Shown: in pieces, positions 18,252 to 26,831 of the stretch
Layout of the letters: each line of letters opens with the position of its first letter
Position numbering within the stretch: position 1 is the first letter of the stretch
Assembly (NCBI RefSeq): GCF_900078385.1
Contig: NZ_FLQR01000008.1
Location: 186,001 to 250,000, forward strand
Reading direction: 5' to 3'
DNA: 64,000 bases
From: an uncultured Microbacterium sp.
Lineage (GTDB): Bacteria > Actinomycetota > Actinomycetes > Actinomycetales > Microbacteriaceae
Position numbers and translations under genes: made by a program
The notes under the pieces: generated by a model
Database searches by the model: none
The model's input: only the letters and a program-made list of their open reading frames with translations
Told to the model about the DNA's origin: nothing

Positions 18252-19280
18252 GTGAGCACCGACGACGCGACCCTCGCCGAACGCCTCGGACCGACGCCCG
18301 AGCCCATCACGCCGGAGCACCCGGATGTCACGCAGTGGCGCCCGGCCAGCCTGGCGGAGATCGACGCGATGCACAGCGTCTTCGCCGCGGCGGCGCCGGT
18401 GGACCACCCCACCTACACGACCCCGCGGGAGGAGCTCGAGGAGACGCTCGAGCTGAGCCACGTCGACGCTGCCCGCGACACACTGGTGGGGTTCGCCGCG
18501 GACGGCACCCCCGTCGCGGTGGGCGTCGCGATGCCGCACGCCGATCGGTCGTCCGTGGTCCGCACCTACCTCGACGGCGTCGTGCACCCGGACTGGCGAC
18601 GGCGGGGGATCGGCGGAGCGGTCGTGCAGTGGGAGCTGGCTCGGGCGCTGCAGCAGTTCGCCGAATCGGGCGCCGCGCTGCCGGCCGAGGCCGTGATGTA
18701 CGCGGATGAGCGCGATGCGGGGGCCGTGGTCCTCGCCGAGCGGCTGGGCCTGCAGACCGAGCGGTGGTTCACGAGCATGGTGCGCGACAGCGCGGCCACG
18801 CTCCCGGAGCTGCCCGAGGTCGACGGCATCCAGATCGTGCCGTTCACCCCCGAGCTGGCCGAGGCGGGGCGGACCGCACGCAACGATGCCTTCCGCGACC
18901 ACTGGGGGAGCCTGCCGACAGATCCCGAGCGCTGGGAGCAGTTCGTCGGCGGTCCGTTCTTCCGGTACGACCTGTCGCGCGTCGCGCTCGCCGGGGACCG
19001 GATCGTCGCCTTCTCCCTCGCATCCGTCAACGAGGACGATTGGGAGACGCTCGGGGCGTCGAACGCGTACATCGACCTGATCGGCGTCGTACGGGATCAC
19101 CGCCGCAGGGGTCTCGCGCCCCTCGTCGTGTCACGCACCCTCGCGGCGATCGCCGACGCAGGCCTCGAGAAGGCGGTGCTCGACGTGGACACCGAGAGCC
19201 CGACGGGCGCGAACACGCTCTACGAGCGCCTGGGCTTCACCGCGACGGACCGCTCGCGCGCCCTCGTGAAGCACTACTGA
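18252..19280 (+). CDS. Two-domain GNAT N-acetyltransferase
   Basis: Two acetyl-CoA-binding GNAT modules are visible. The first has H-P-D-W-R-R-R-G-I-G-G near residue 115 and the second V-R-D-H-R-R-R-G-L-A-P near 280, an arrangement like the mycothiol-synthase/Eis group. The substrate is unknown. I place the start at GTG 18252 because TAGGGT (18240-18245) lies exactly 6 nt before it, the leaderless geometry seen repeatedly in this window. ATG 18249 is the alternative. The protein is 342 aa. Confidence 0.75.
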   Translation: MSTDDATLAERLGPTPEPITPEHPDVTQWRPASLAEIDAMHSVFAAAAPVDHPTYTTPREELEETLELSHVDAARDTLVGFAADGTPVAVGVAMPHADRSSVVRTYLDGVVHPDWRRRGIGGAVVQWELARALQQFAESGAALPAEAVMYADERDAGAVVLAERLGLQTERWFTSMVRDSAATLPELPEVDGIQIVPFTPELAEAGRTARNDAFRDHWGSLPTDPERWEQFVGGPFFRYDLSRVALAGDRIVAFSLASVNEDDWETLGASNAYIDLIGVVRDHRRRGLAPLVVSRTLAAIADAGLEKAVLDVDTESPTGANTLYERLGFTATDRSRALVKHY

Positions 19281-19291
19281 TCCGGCGGCTG

Positions 19292-21187
19292 CTACCGCGA
19301 CGGGATCGCGTGGCCGATGGACCACAGCAGGTCGGCGGCCTCGTAGCGGGCCTGCAGCTGCTCGTCCTCGACGCGCTGAACGGCGGTCGCGACGGCATCC
19401 GCGAAGACCTTCGCGCCCGAGGCGCCGGGGTGGATGCGGTCGCCGGCCAGCAGGTCGGTGCGGTCGTCGATGGCGGAGGACCAGTCGGCGATCGAGACGC
19501 CGTGATGGGATGCCGCGAACGCGGCGAGCTCGCGATTGACCCCCGGGATCCAGTCGCGGGGCGCGTAGGCGTTGACGAGCACGAGGTGACGGTCCGGACC
19601 CACGATGCGGTCGACCTCGGTGAGGGTGTCGTCGTCGACGGGCCCGTTCGTCCCGAGCCCGACGACGACGTAGTCGCGGAGCTGACCGCGCTCCGCGAGG
19701 CGGGCGAGGATCTCGGGCGCCGTCCACATCGACCGCGACACCTTCGCGTCCACGTGGATGCCCGGGAAGATATCCAGCAGGCCTGGTGCGGACGCGAGCA
19801 TAACGGAGTCGCCGACCGCGGTGACCCGGTCGCCGGGGACCCGTGCCGATGCCGGCGGTGCCGGGCGGTCGTCGGCGGGAGTCGAGACCGGTGCGGGCGG
19901 CGCCGCACCATCCGCCGCCTCCGCCTGATCCAGGGCGTCCTGACCGGCCCGCACGACGGCTTCGCCCGACGTCGTCTCGGGCGCGGCGGCGACGGCGGCC
20001 GTCGTTCCGCCGAGCAGCACGGCACCGGCCGCGATCGCCGCGACGGCCCCCAGCCGGCGCGCGGGGGACGATGAGAAGCGGGCACCCATCCGGCGCGCGA
20101 CGCCGCGGAACCCGTGCGCGCGGACCGGCTGCTCGACGAACCGGTACGACAGCGCAGCCAGACCGAGGGTGAGGGCGGCGGCGGTCGCTCCGGCGGCGAC
20201 GGGCACGCCGGCATCCGCCGTCGTCCCGGTCCCGGCCGCCGTCACCAGCACGACCAGCGGCCAGTGCCACAGGTAGATCCCGTACGAGCGCTCGCCGATC
20301 CAGCGCAGCGGTGCGATGTCCAGCGCGCGACCGAACACCGACCCGGGCCGCACCGACACGGCGACGATCACGCCGGCGAGGACGGAGGCGACGACGAGGA
20401 TCCCCGGGAAGGTCCGGGCATCCGTGGTCGGCGTCATCGACGCGAGGGCGACGAGGCCCGCGAGCGCCGCCGCGCCGAGGACGGCCCCGACGATGCGCAG
20501 CGCGCGGGGCGGCGCTGTCCGCGCCTCGGCACCCTGCAACGCGAAGGCGAGCGCGACGCCGAGCAGCAGACCGAAGGCGTGACTGTCGGTGCCGAAGTAG
20601 GTGCGGGTGGGCTCCGCGGTGGCGAGGAGCGCGACGGCCCACGCGGCCGATCCCGCGCCGACGGCGAGCGCGGCGAGTGTGCGCGGCCAGCGTCCCGGGA
20701 GCAGCAGGAACAGGGGCAGCAGCAGCGGCCAGAGCAGGTAGAACTGCTCCTCCAGGGCGAGCGACCAGAGGTTGCGGAACACCTCCGGCTGCGCGGCCGT
20801 GAAGTAGGACGCGCCGGTCGCGATCGAGAGCCAGTTGTAGGAGAAGGTGGCGGCTCCCGCGACCTGCAGTCCGAGCCCGACGAGCACGTCGCCGCCGATC
20901 AGCCACGCGGCGGTCGCGCACACCGTGACGACGACGGCCAACGCGGGCATGAGCCTCCGCGCCCGGCGGATCCAGAACGATCCGAGCGCGATGCGGCCCG
21001 TCTGCTCCCGCTCGCGGAGGAGCAGTGACGTGATGAGGAACCCCGAGATCACGAAGAAGACGTCGACGCCGATGAACCCGCTGCGCAGCAGCCACGCGGG
21101 GAACAGGTGGTAGATCACCACGAGGAGGACGGCGACGGCGCGCAGACCGTCCAGGCCCGCGAAGCGGGCGCGTGCGGAAGAAGTCAT
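19292..21187 (-). CDS. OatA-like membrane acyltransferase with SGNH domain
   Basis: The 631-aa protein has an acyltransferase-3 domain with about ten membrane helices (G-L-D-G-L-R-A-V-A-V-L-L-V-V-I-Y-H near residue 8 and D-V-F-F-V-I-S-G-F-L near 40). After a linker it has a secreted SGNH domain: G-D-S-V-M (Ser nucleophile), G-L-G-T-N-G and the D-x-x-H motif in D-R-I-H-P-G. This build is typical of O-acetylation of extracellular polymers such as peptidoglycan or polysaccharide. Last in a reverse-strand run with two GGDEF-like proteins and a kinase, it may acetylate the polymer made by the neighbouring glycosyltransferase (inference). The start overlaps the end of the upstream gene at a poly-C tract. 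Confidence 0.85.
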   Translation of the reverse strand: MTSSARARFAGLDGLRAVAVLLVVIYHLFPAWLLRSGFIGVDVFFVISGFLITSLLLREREQTGRIALGSFWIRRARRLMPALAVVVTVCATAAWLIGGDVLVGLGLQVAGAATFSYNWLSIATGASYFTAAQPEVFRNLWSLALEEQFYLLWPLLLPLFLLLPGRWPRTLAALAVGAGSAAWAVALLATAEPTRTYFGTDSHAFGLLLGVALAFALQGAEARTAPPRALRIVGAVLGAAALAGLVALASMTPTTDARTFPGILVVASVLAGVIVAVSVRPGSVFGRALDIAPLRWIGERSYGIYLWHWPLVVLVTAAGTGTTADAGVPVAAGATAAALTLGLAALSYRFVEQPVRAHGFRGVARRMGARFSSSPARRLGAVAAIAAGAVLLGGTTAAVAAAPETTSGEAVVRAGQDALDQAEAADGAAPPAPVSTPADDRPAPPASARVPGDRVTAVGDSVMLASAPGLLDIFPGIHVDAKVSRSMWTAPEILARLAERGQLRDYVVVGLGTNGPVDDDTLTEVDRIVGPDRHLVLVNAYAPRDWIPGVNRELAAFAASHHGVSIADWSSAIDDRTDLLAGDRIHPGASGAKVFADAVATAVQRVEDEQLQARYEAADLLWSIGHAIPSR

Positions 21188-22361
21188 GAGGGGGGAGGGG
21201 GGTCGACGGAGGGGGCGGAGGCGAATCGACCCGGTGCCACCGGTCGCCACCCTCGTCGCGCGCGGTCTCGACGGCGGATTCCGCCGCACGGCGCAGCTGC
21301 GCCAGATCGGTCGCCTCGGGATCGATGGGCACGACACCGGCGCTCGCGGTCAGGCGCACGGCCAGCGGGTTGCCCTCGTAGTCGTCGCGGAGGCGGGTGA
21401 GCACCGTCCGCACCGACTCGCTCGCCGCGACGGCAGGCAGTGACACGAGGACCAGCACCTGGCCCGGCTCCCCGCGCCCGAGATCGGCATCCGCGGGGAA
21501 GACCGCGGCGATCGCGCGTTCGAAGTGCCCCGTCACGGTCTCCACGGCGACATCCCCCGTGGCGGCGCGGATCTTGCGCAGCTCGTCCATGCGGAAGTCG
21601 ACGAAGGTCCAGGTGCGCTCGCCGCGCGACTGGATGCGTCGCAGGCGCTCGGTCGCGAGTGTGGCGAACTGCGGGGCGGAGAGGACCGCGTCCGCCATCC
21701 CGGTGGTCGAGGGTGCGGCGCGCCAGGTGGCCACGAGGCTCAGCACGGTCGCCGTGAACGCGACGAGGTAGACGATGACGGCGATGCTGATGAGCGCGTG
21801 GACGGCATCGAGGGCCGTGCTGCCGCCCGTGGTGATCTCGACGATGATCGCCGCGATGACGATGATCGGCAGGAGGCTCGACGCCACCACGGTCGGCGCC
21901 GTCAGTCGTCGGTAGAGCGGGGCGACCACGACGAGCTCGATGACGAGGATGACCGCGAACACGGCGGCTGCGGTCAGCTGCAGGAACAGGGCGAGCCGGG
22001 CGGTGGACGCGTTCTGCAGCCACCACAACAGGCCGCCGCCGACCACGGCGATCGCCGGGCCGATCCACGCGTAGGTCCGGGCGCCGCGCGACGCGCGGAA
22101 GCCGGACCAGACCATGGCGGGAACGCCGGTCAGGGGTGCGAGCGCGATCGTCCGTGCCGACGGCGGCAGACCGAACGCGGTCGCCGTCTCGGCGGCCCAG
22201 CTGGCCACGAGGGCGAGTGCCAGGGCCGAGGTCCACAGCGTCGTCGCAGGAACCGGCAAGGTGAGGAAACCGAGGGTGGCGACGAGGACGACGCACACCG
22301 ACACGACGGCGCAGAGAGCGAGCAGGATGCCGAACGGCTCGGCGGAGAGGAAGGTGTTCAC
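21184..22361 (-). CDS. Membrane protein with degenerate GGDEF-like domain; no stop at its natural end
   Basis: About six membrane helices (residues 10-215) are followed by a GGDEF-fold-like domain: V-D-F-R-M-D-E near 255, then F-P-A-D-x3-G-R-x2-P-G where a cyclase has R-x-G-G-D-E-F, and T-A-S-A-G-V-V as the late strand. The catalytic signature is missing, so it is probably a sensor or scaffold, not a diguanylate cyclase. ATG 22361 overlaps the kinase stop. The frame does not stop here: at 21190-21202 a C6-T-C6 tract shifts it past the expected TGA, and it stays open to 19131 across the acyltransferase. One extra C would give a stop overlapping the next ATG. The given end is that inferred stop. 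Sequencing error, slippage and a real lesion are all possible. Confidence 0.6.
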
Positions 22362-24073
22362 CGGTCGTCATCCGCCGCAGCGACGTCGGATGACGGGCCG
22401 CCGACGCGGTCCGGCTCGCCGCGGTCGGGGCGGGCCGGGAGGGTGACCGTCACTTTGGTGCCTGCGCCGGGCTCGCTCTGCACCGCGATGGTCCCGCCGT
22501 GCTCCGCGATGATCGACTGGACGATGCCCATGCCGAGTCCCGTGCCCTGCGTCGTGCTGGCGCGGGCGCTGTCGCTGCGGAAGTAGGGCTCGAAGATGCG
22601 CTGCACTTCGCTCTGGGTCATGCCGACGCCGGAGTCCGAGACGACGAGGGTCGCGGTGTCGCCGTCGTGTGTCGCGGCGACACGGACCCGGCCGCCCTTC
22701 AGCGTGTACTTCAGGGCGTTGCTCACCAGGTTGTCGACGACCTGGCGCAGCCGGAACGCGTCGCCGTCGACGATCACCGCTTCGGCCGTGTCGAGGCGGA
22801 GGACCACGCCGGCCAGTCGTGCGGCGGGATCGAACGCCGCCACGGCGTCGGCGCAGATCTGACCCAGGTTCGTCGTCTGGCGGACGGGGGCGGCCGCCTG
22901 CTCGGCCGGCGCGAGGAGCAGCTCGCCGATCATCCGCATCATGCGCTCGGCGGCGGTGTTGATCGCCTCCGCGCGGTCGCGGGTGCGGTCCTCGGTCGTG
23001 TCGTCGCTGAGCATCTCGGAGTAGCCGAGGACGGCGGTGAGGGGGTTGCGCAGCTCGTGCGAGACGCGGGCGGCGAGGGTCTGCCGGTCGGACTCGGCGC
23101 GGATGACGTCGGTGATGTCGTGGACGACGAGCAGCGTGGCCGACCCCTCGGCGACGTCGGTCAGGTCGCGCGCGGACAGCGACAGGGCATGCCAATCGCC
23201 GTTCTGGTCGAAGAGCCAGATGCGCTCGTCGACGAACCGCTCGCCGCCGACGACGCGGGCCAGCGGCTGGCGCTCCGGCGCGAGCGGGCGGCCGCGGAAG
23301 CCGTCGTACTCCACGGCCCGCGCCCGGGCGGCAGGGTCGCCCACGTCGAGCCCGTACAGGGCCCGGTATCGCTCGTTCGCGTAGACGATCTCCCCGCGGG
23401 GGGACAGCCGGACGACGCCGACGTCGACGGCATCCAGCAGGCGCGACCCCTCGCGCTCCTGCCGGCTCGTGCGGTCGACGGTGTCGGCGAGCTTGTCGGC
23501 CTGCCGGCTCAGCAGCTGCCGGAACGCCCGGTTCTGGCTCGCGCTCGTGTGCATGAACAGCGAGATGAAGCCGAAGGAGAGCAGGGTCACGACGAGGCGC
23601 ATCGTGGGCCCCGGCTGCCCGAGGATCGCGTAGTCGCGGACGACGATGCAGGCCGTGATGAGGCTCAGGCCGCTCACGATCGCGACGCGGCCGAAGTAGG
23701 TGGCGATCCATACGACGGGGAAGAGCCACAGCGACCCGACGCTCAGCAGGGGATCGATCGTCAGCAGACCGATCGCGGCGATGTCGACGAGCGGCACGAC
23801 CAGCACCAGGCGGTCGGGGAGACGGTCCCACGGGACGGCCAGCGTCGCGGCGGTCGTCACGATGATGATGGAGATGCCCGCCGTGAACGTCCACGACGTC
23901 GTGGCCTGCGGCGCGAGCGCCTGCGCCATCAGGACGAGGATGATGATGATCCCCGCGAGCAGCAGCTGGGCGAGCCACACGGAGTACGTCCGCGTGCTGA
24001 CGGCCGGCGTCAACGCCTGGGAGCGGGCCAACGCGCCGCCCCGCAAACGCCTGCTCTGGGTCGGTGTGACCAT
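22358..24073 (-). CDS. Membrane PAS-domain sensor histidine kinase
   Basis: This 571-aa kinase has about six membrane helices (residues 30-190), a PAS domain (L-L-D-A-V-D-V-G-V-V near 215), a HisKA domain with the H-box V-S-H-E-L-R-N-P-L-T, and a HATPase domain with N-L-V-S-N-A-L-K-Y-T, D-S-G-V-G-M and G-T-G-L-G-M-G. All catalytic boxes look intact. TAGACT lies exactly 6 nt before ATG 24073, so it may be transcribed leaderless from inside the upstream gene's end. The regulator at 26832-27833 is its likely partner (inference from locus). Confidence 0.9.
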   Translation of the reverse strand: MVTPTQSRRLRGGALARSQALTPAVSTRTYSVWLAQLLLAGIIIILVLMAQALAPQATTSWTFTAGISIIIVTTAATLAVPWDRLPDRLVLVVPLVDIAAIGLLTIDPLLSVGSLWLFPVVWIATYFGRVAIVSGLSLITACIVVRDYAILGQPGPTMRLVVTLLSFGFISLFMHTSASQNRAFRQLLSRQADKLADTVDRTSRQEREGSRLLDAVDVGVVRLSPRGEIVYANERYRALYGLDVGDPAARARAVEYDGFRGRPLAPERQPLARVVGGERFVDERIWLFDQNGDWHALSLSARDLTDVAEGSATLLVVHDITDVIRAESDRQTLAARVSHELRNPLTAVLGYSEMLSDDTTEDRTRDRAEAINTAAERMMRMIGELLLAPAEQAAAPVRQTTNLGQICADAVAAFDPAARLAGVVLRLDTAEAVIVDGDAFRLRQVVDNLVSNALKYTLKGGRVRVAATHDGDTATLVVSDSGVGMTQSEVQRIFEPYFRSDSARASTTQGTGLGMGIVQSIIAEHGGTIAVQSEPGAGTKVTVTLPARPDRGEPDRVGGPSSDVAAADDDR

Positions 24074-24082
24074 GGCCCGAGT

Positions 24083-25162
24083 CTACGGTCTCGGTGTCGA
24101 GCGGCTCAGTCGCTCGGCGCGGCTCGCGGGGCGCGCCGCCCGCACGATCTCCGCCACGCTGCGCAGCGTCACCTGCTGCACCGACAGGTCGGGTCGGTAG
24201 CGGACGCCGCGGAGTTCGAGACCTTCGGTGAACAGCGCGCGCACATCGTCCTCGACGCCCTCGTCGACGTCGAAGCTCGTCGCCATCGCGGCGAAGATCC
24301 CGGGCCGCACGCGGCCGATGACGACGTCGGCCGGGAACGCGGCATCCACCGCTTCGAGGAGGGCCGCGAACACCTCCCGCGTCCAGCTGCGGCCATAGGC
24401 CGTGCGATGCAGCGAGAGGTCGAGGATGCTGATCAGCACGACCGAGCGGGGCGAGGCCAGTGCGAAGCGGATCGCCGCGGCCGTGCGGAACGCCCGCACG
24501 CCGAGAATGCGCTTGGGTCCACGGGCGAGGCCGTCGTCGAGGGCGATCCGGGTGACGCCGTACGCGCACGCGGCCGTGACCACGGCGCCGACGATGCCGC
24601 TCGGCGCCGTCGCCAGGGCCACCTCGTATACCGGCGACTCGACGCCGAGGACGGCGGTGCCCACCAGGCGGACCAGGCAGTAGACCCCATATATGCCGGT
24701 CGCGACACCCACGACGGTGCGGCCGGGCGACCGCGGGATGCCGGGCCGGAAGCACTCCCACGCGGTGAGACCGGAGAAGAGGAAGAGCACGCCGAGCTTC
24801 GCGTACTGACCGGCGTCGGGTGAGATCCACAGCGTCGTCACGCCCACGAGCGCCGACGGGACGATGAGGGCCGGCAGCACCGATCGGGTGGAGCCGCGCG
24901 CGCGGCGCATGGCGGCCCACAGCAGGCCGATGGCCAACGGCATCGTGGTGTCCGCGATGACGAGCGGCATGGAGGAGCGCGGGGTGTTGCCGGCGATGAC
25001 GTAGCCGAGCGTCGACAGCAGCGCGGCGAAGGCCGCGATGCCCGCCAGTGCGGTCATCGGCAGGCCGTGCTCGCCGCCGCGCTGCCACGGCTGCGCGAAC
25101 ACCATGATGGCGATGCCCATCGCGGATGCGAGCACCAGGGCGACCGCGAACACCTCGACCAC
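24083..25162 (-). CDS. Membrane protein with degenerate GGDEF-like domain (paralogue)
   Basis: About seven membrane helices are followed by a C-terminal domain with the core F-P-A-D-x3-G-R-x2-P-G, shared with the protein at 21184-22361. The preceding L-I-S-I-L-D-L-S-L-H resembles the GGDEF-family strand that holds a metal Asp. No GGDEF signature or I-site is present. I start at GTG 25162, 6 nt after GGGAG. ATG 25210 or 25264 would add a basic, poorly conserved stretch. Its TAG stop doubles as part of the kinase -10 box. The divergent glycosyltransferase gene shares the upstream region. Confidence 0.6.
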   Translation of the reverse strand: MVEVFAVALVLASAMGIAIMVFAQPWQRGGEHGLPMTALAGIAAFAALLSTLGYVIAGNTPRSSMPLVIADTTMPLAIGLLWAAMRRARGSTRSVLPALIVPSALVGVTTLWISPDAGQYAKLGVLFLFSGLTAWECFRPGIPRSPGRTVVGVATGIYGVYCLVRLVGTAVLGVESPVYEVALATAPSGIVGAVVTAACAYGVTRIALDDGLARGPKRILGVRAFRTAAAIRFALASPRSVVLISILDLSLHRTAYGRSWTREVFAALLEAVDAAFPADVVIGRVRPGIFAAMATSFDVDEGVEDDVRALFTEGLELRGVRYRPDLSVQQVTLRSVAEIVRAARPASRAERLSRSTPRP

Positions 25163-25221
25163 AGCACGCTCCCACCGGGCTCCGCATCGACGGAGGGGCG
25201 GCGCCCGCATCCGTTGCGGAG

Positions 25222-25239
25222 GTCTTGACCGAGTCTTGA
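25222..25239. promoter_or_regulatory. Direct-repeat operator candidate between divergent exopolysaccharide genes
   Basis: GTCTTGA occurs at 25222-25228 and 25233-25239, an 11-bp period typical of sites for OmpR/PhoB-family regulators. It sits in the divergent region of the glycosyltransferase (+) and GGDEF-like gene (-). An OmpR-type regulator is encoded in the same locus. Confidence 0.5.
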
Positions 25240-25295
25240 GGTGGCCTGGACCGTCCCTCCACATGACGCGGAGGCAACTCTAGCAAGGTGGAGTC

Positions 25296-26783
25296 ATGAC
25301 GTTCCCGCCTCACCACATCGACTCCGCCGACACCGCGCCGAGGGCGCACACGACCCGTGCGGTGCGGTCCGTCGAGCTCGAGATCACGGGGCCTGCGCAC
25401 ACTGCTTTCCCGGCGGATTTCGACGACGTCTTCGACGAGACGCAGCGCTCGACCATCGGCTGCGTCATCCCCGCGTACAACGAGGAGGAGTCGATCGCGA
25501 GCGTCCTCGAGAGCCTGCTCTCCCAGACCCGCGTGCCCGACGTCATCCACGTCGTCGTCAACAACACGTCGGATGCCACCGTCAAGGTCGCCTCCCGGTT
25601 CGCCGGCGCGCACACCATCACGACGGAGATGGGGGAGCAGTTCACCGAGGTGTTCGTCCACGACATCGGCAAGAACCCCGACAAGAAGGTCGGCGCCCTG
25701 AACTACGGCTACGCGCTGGTCGAGGGCTACGACTACCTGCTCGGCGTCGACGGCGACACGACCGCCGACGCACGTGCCGTCGAATACCTCGAAACCGAGA
25801 TCACGAGCGACAGCCGCATCGGCGGCATCTCGGCGATCTACTCGATCGACAGCACGCCGTTCCGCGGACTCGCGTCGTTCCTCATCAGCGGTCAGCGCTC
25901 GCAGTTCGCCGCGTTCAACCTGCAGAACCTGCTGCGCGGCCGCAACATGGCCGTCCTCGGCGGGCAGTTCTCCATCTTCTCCACGCACGCATTTCGCGAG
26001 GTCATGCGCGAGAACCACCAGTCCACGCCCTGGGTGAAGGACAGCGAGGTGGAGGACTCGCTGCTCTCCCTGCAGATCAAGAGCGCCGGCTACCTGACGA
26101 AGATCAGCCCCGTCGCCCGCGCCGACGTCGGTGGCATGACGACGCTCAGCGGCCTGGACGCCCAGCAGGTGAAGTGGACCTACGGGGCCATCGAGTTGAT
26201 GTGGCCGGGACAGCGCGGCGACACCAAAGGGCAGCCGTTCCACCCCAATCTCCGGGTGCGCTGGCTGGAGAACGGCGCCATGGCCGTCAACCTGTTCGTC
26301 CGCATCGCCTTCGTGCTGCTGCTGGCCGGGTCGCTCTCCCTGAACGCGTTCGTCTTCTCGCCGTGGTGGCTCATCCCCATCGTGATGGCCGTCGCCCTGA
26401 ACGTGCGGATGGCCGTGACGATGCAGAACCGCACCCGCCGGGACATCCTCTTCGCGCTGCTGGTCCTCCCCGCCGAGGCCTACATGTGGATCCGGCTGTC
26501 GCACTTCGCGCGCGCCTGGAGCCGCTTCCTGTCGAAGAAGAAGGTCGACAACTGGGCCGCGCAGGCGAAGGCCGAGCGAGGCGGCGGCAACGGGCACTGG
26601 GCGCCGCTGGTCGTCGTCGTGGCGATCCTCATCGCGCTCGCCGTGATCTGGTCGATGCTCGGCCCGGTCGTGCAGTCGTCGATCCTCTGGATCGGCTGGC
26701 CGATCCTCGGCGTCGTGACGATCCTGCAGACCCTCGGCATGTTCCTGAAGCTCATCCGCCGTCAGCACGGCTACCGGGTCTGA
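25296..26783 (+). CDS. Processive family 2 glycosyltransferase (cellulose-synthase-like)
   Basis: The 495-aa protein has a GT-A core with V-I-P-A-Y-N-E-E-E (57-65), the nucleotide-sugar D-G-D (152-154), the catalytic E-D (253-254) and Q-Q-V-K-W (290-294), a variant of the QxxRW signature of processive synthases such as BcsA, PgaC and HasA. Four or five membrane helices follow (about 330-485). No PilZ domain is seen, so direct c-di-GMP control is unlikely. Its polymer is unknown, but the GH6 gene nearby argues for a beta-1,4-glucan-like chain (inference). GGTGGAG precedes ATG 25296. Confidence 0.85.
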   Translation: MTFPPHHIDSADTAPRAHTTRAVRSVELEITGPAHTAFPADFDDVFDETQRSTIGCVIPAYNEEESIASVLESLLSQTRVPDVIHVVVNNTSDATVKVASRFAGAHTITTEMGEQFTEVFVHDIGKNPDKKVGALNYGYALVEGYDYLLGVDGDTTADARAVEYLETEITSDSRIGGISAIYSIDSTPFRGLASFLISGQRSQFAAFNLQNLLRGRNMAVLGGQFSIFSTHAFREVMRENHQSTPWVKDSEVEDSLLSLQIKSAGYLTKISPVARADVGGMTTLSGLDAQQVKWTYGAIELMWPGQRGDTKGQPFHPNLRVRWLENGAMAVNLFVRIAFVLLLAGSLSLNAFVFSPWWLIPIVMAVALNVRMAVTMQNRTRRDILFALLVLPAEAYMWIRLSHFARAWSRFLSKKKVDNWAAQAKAERGGGNGHWAPLVVVVAILIALAVIWSMLGPVVQSSILWIGWPILGVVTILQTLGMFLKLIRRQHGYRV

Positions 26784-26831
26784 GCCCGACGGGCGCTCCG
26801 TCGCGTCGACCGGCGGGCGCGGCGCGGGTGG

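Noticed and set aside
19131..21183. In-frame continuation of the GGDEF-like protein through the acyltransferase region (1076 aa in total)
   Set aside because: The continuation is an Arg/Pro-rich off-frame reading of a clearly coding acyltransferase gene, so it is not a genuine fusion. It is better explained by a one-base difference in the poly-C tract.
21184..25162. Calling the two GGDEF-like proteins active diguanylate cyclases
   Set aside because: Neither has the GG(D/E)EF signature or the inhibitory RxxD site; only the fold pattern is suggested.
22368..26768. A 1466-codon reverse ORF
   Set aside because: It is antisense to the glycosyltransferase and out of frame with the GGDEF-like protein and kinase genes. 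Its composition is Arg/His/Pro-rich shadow sequence with no domain.
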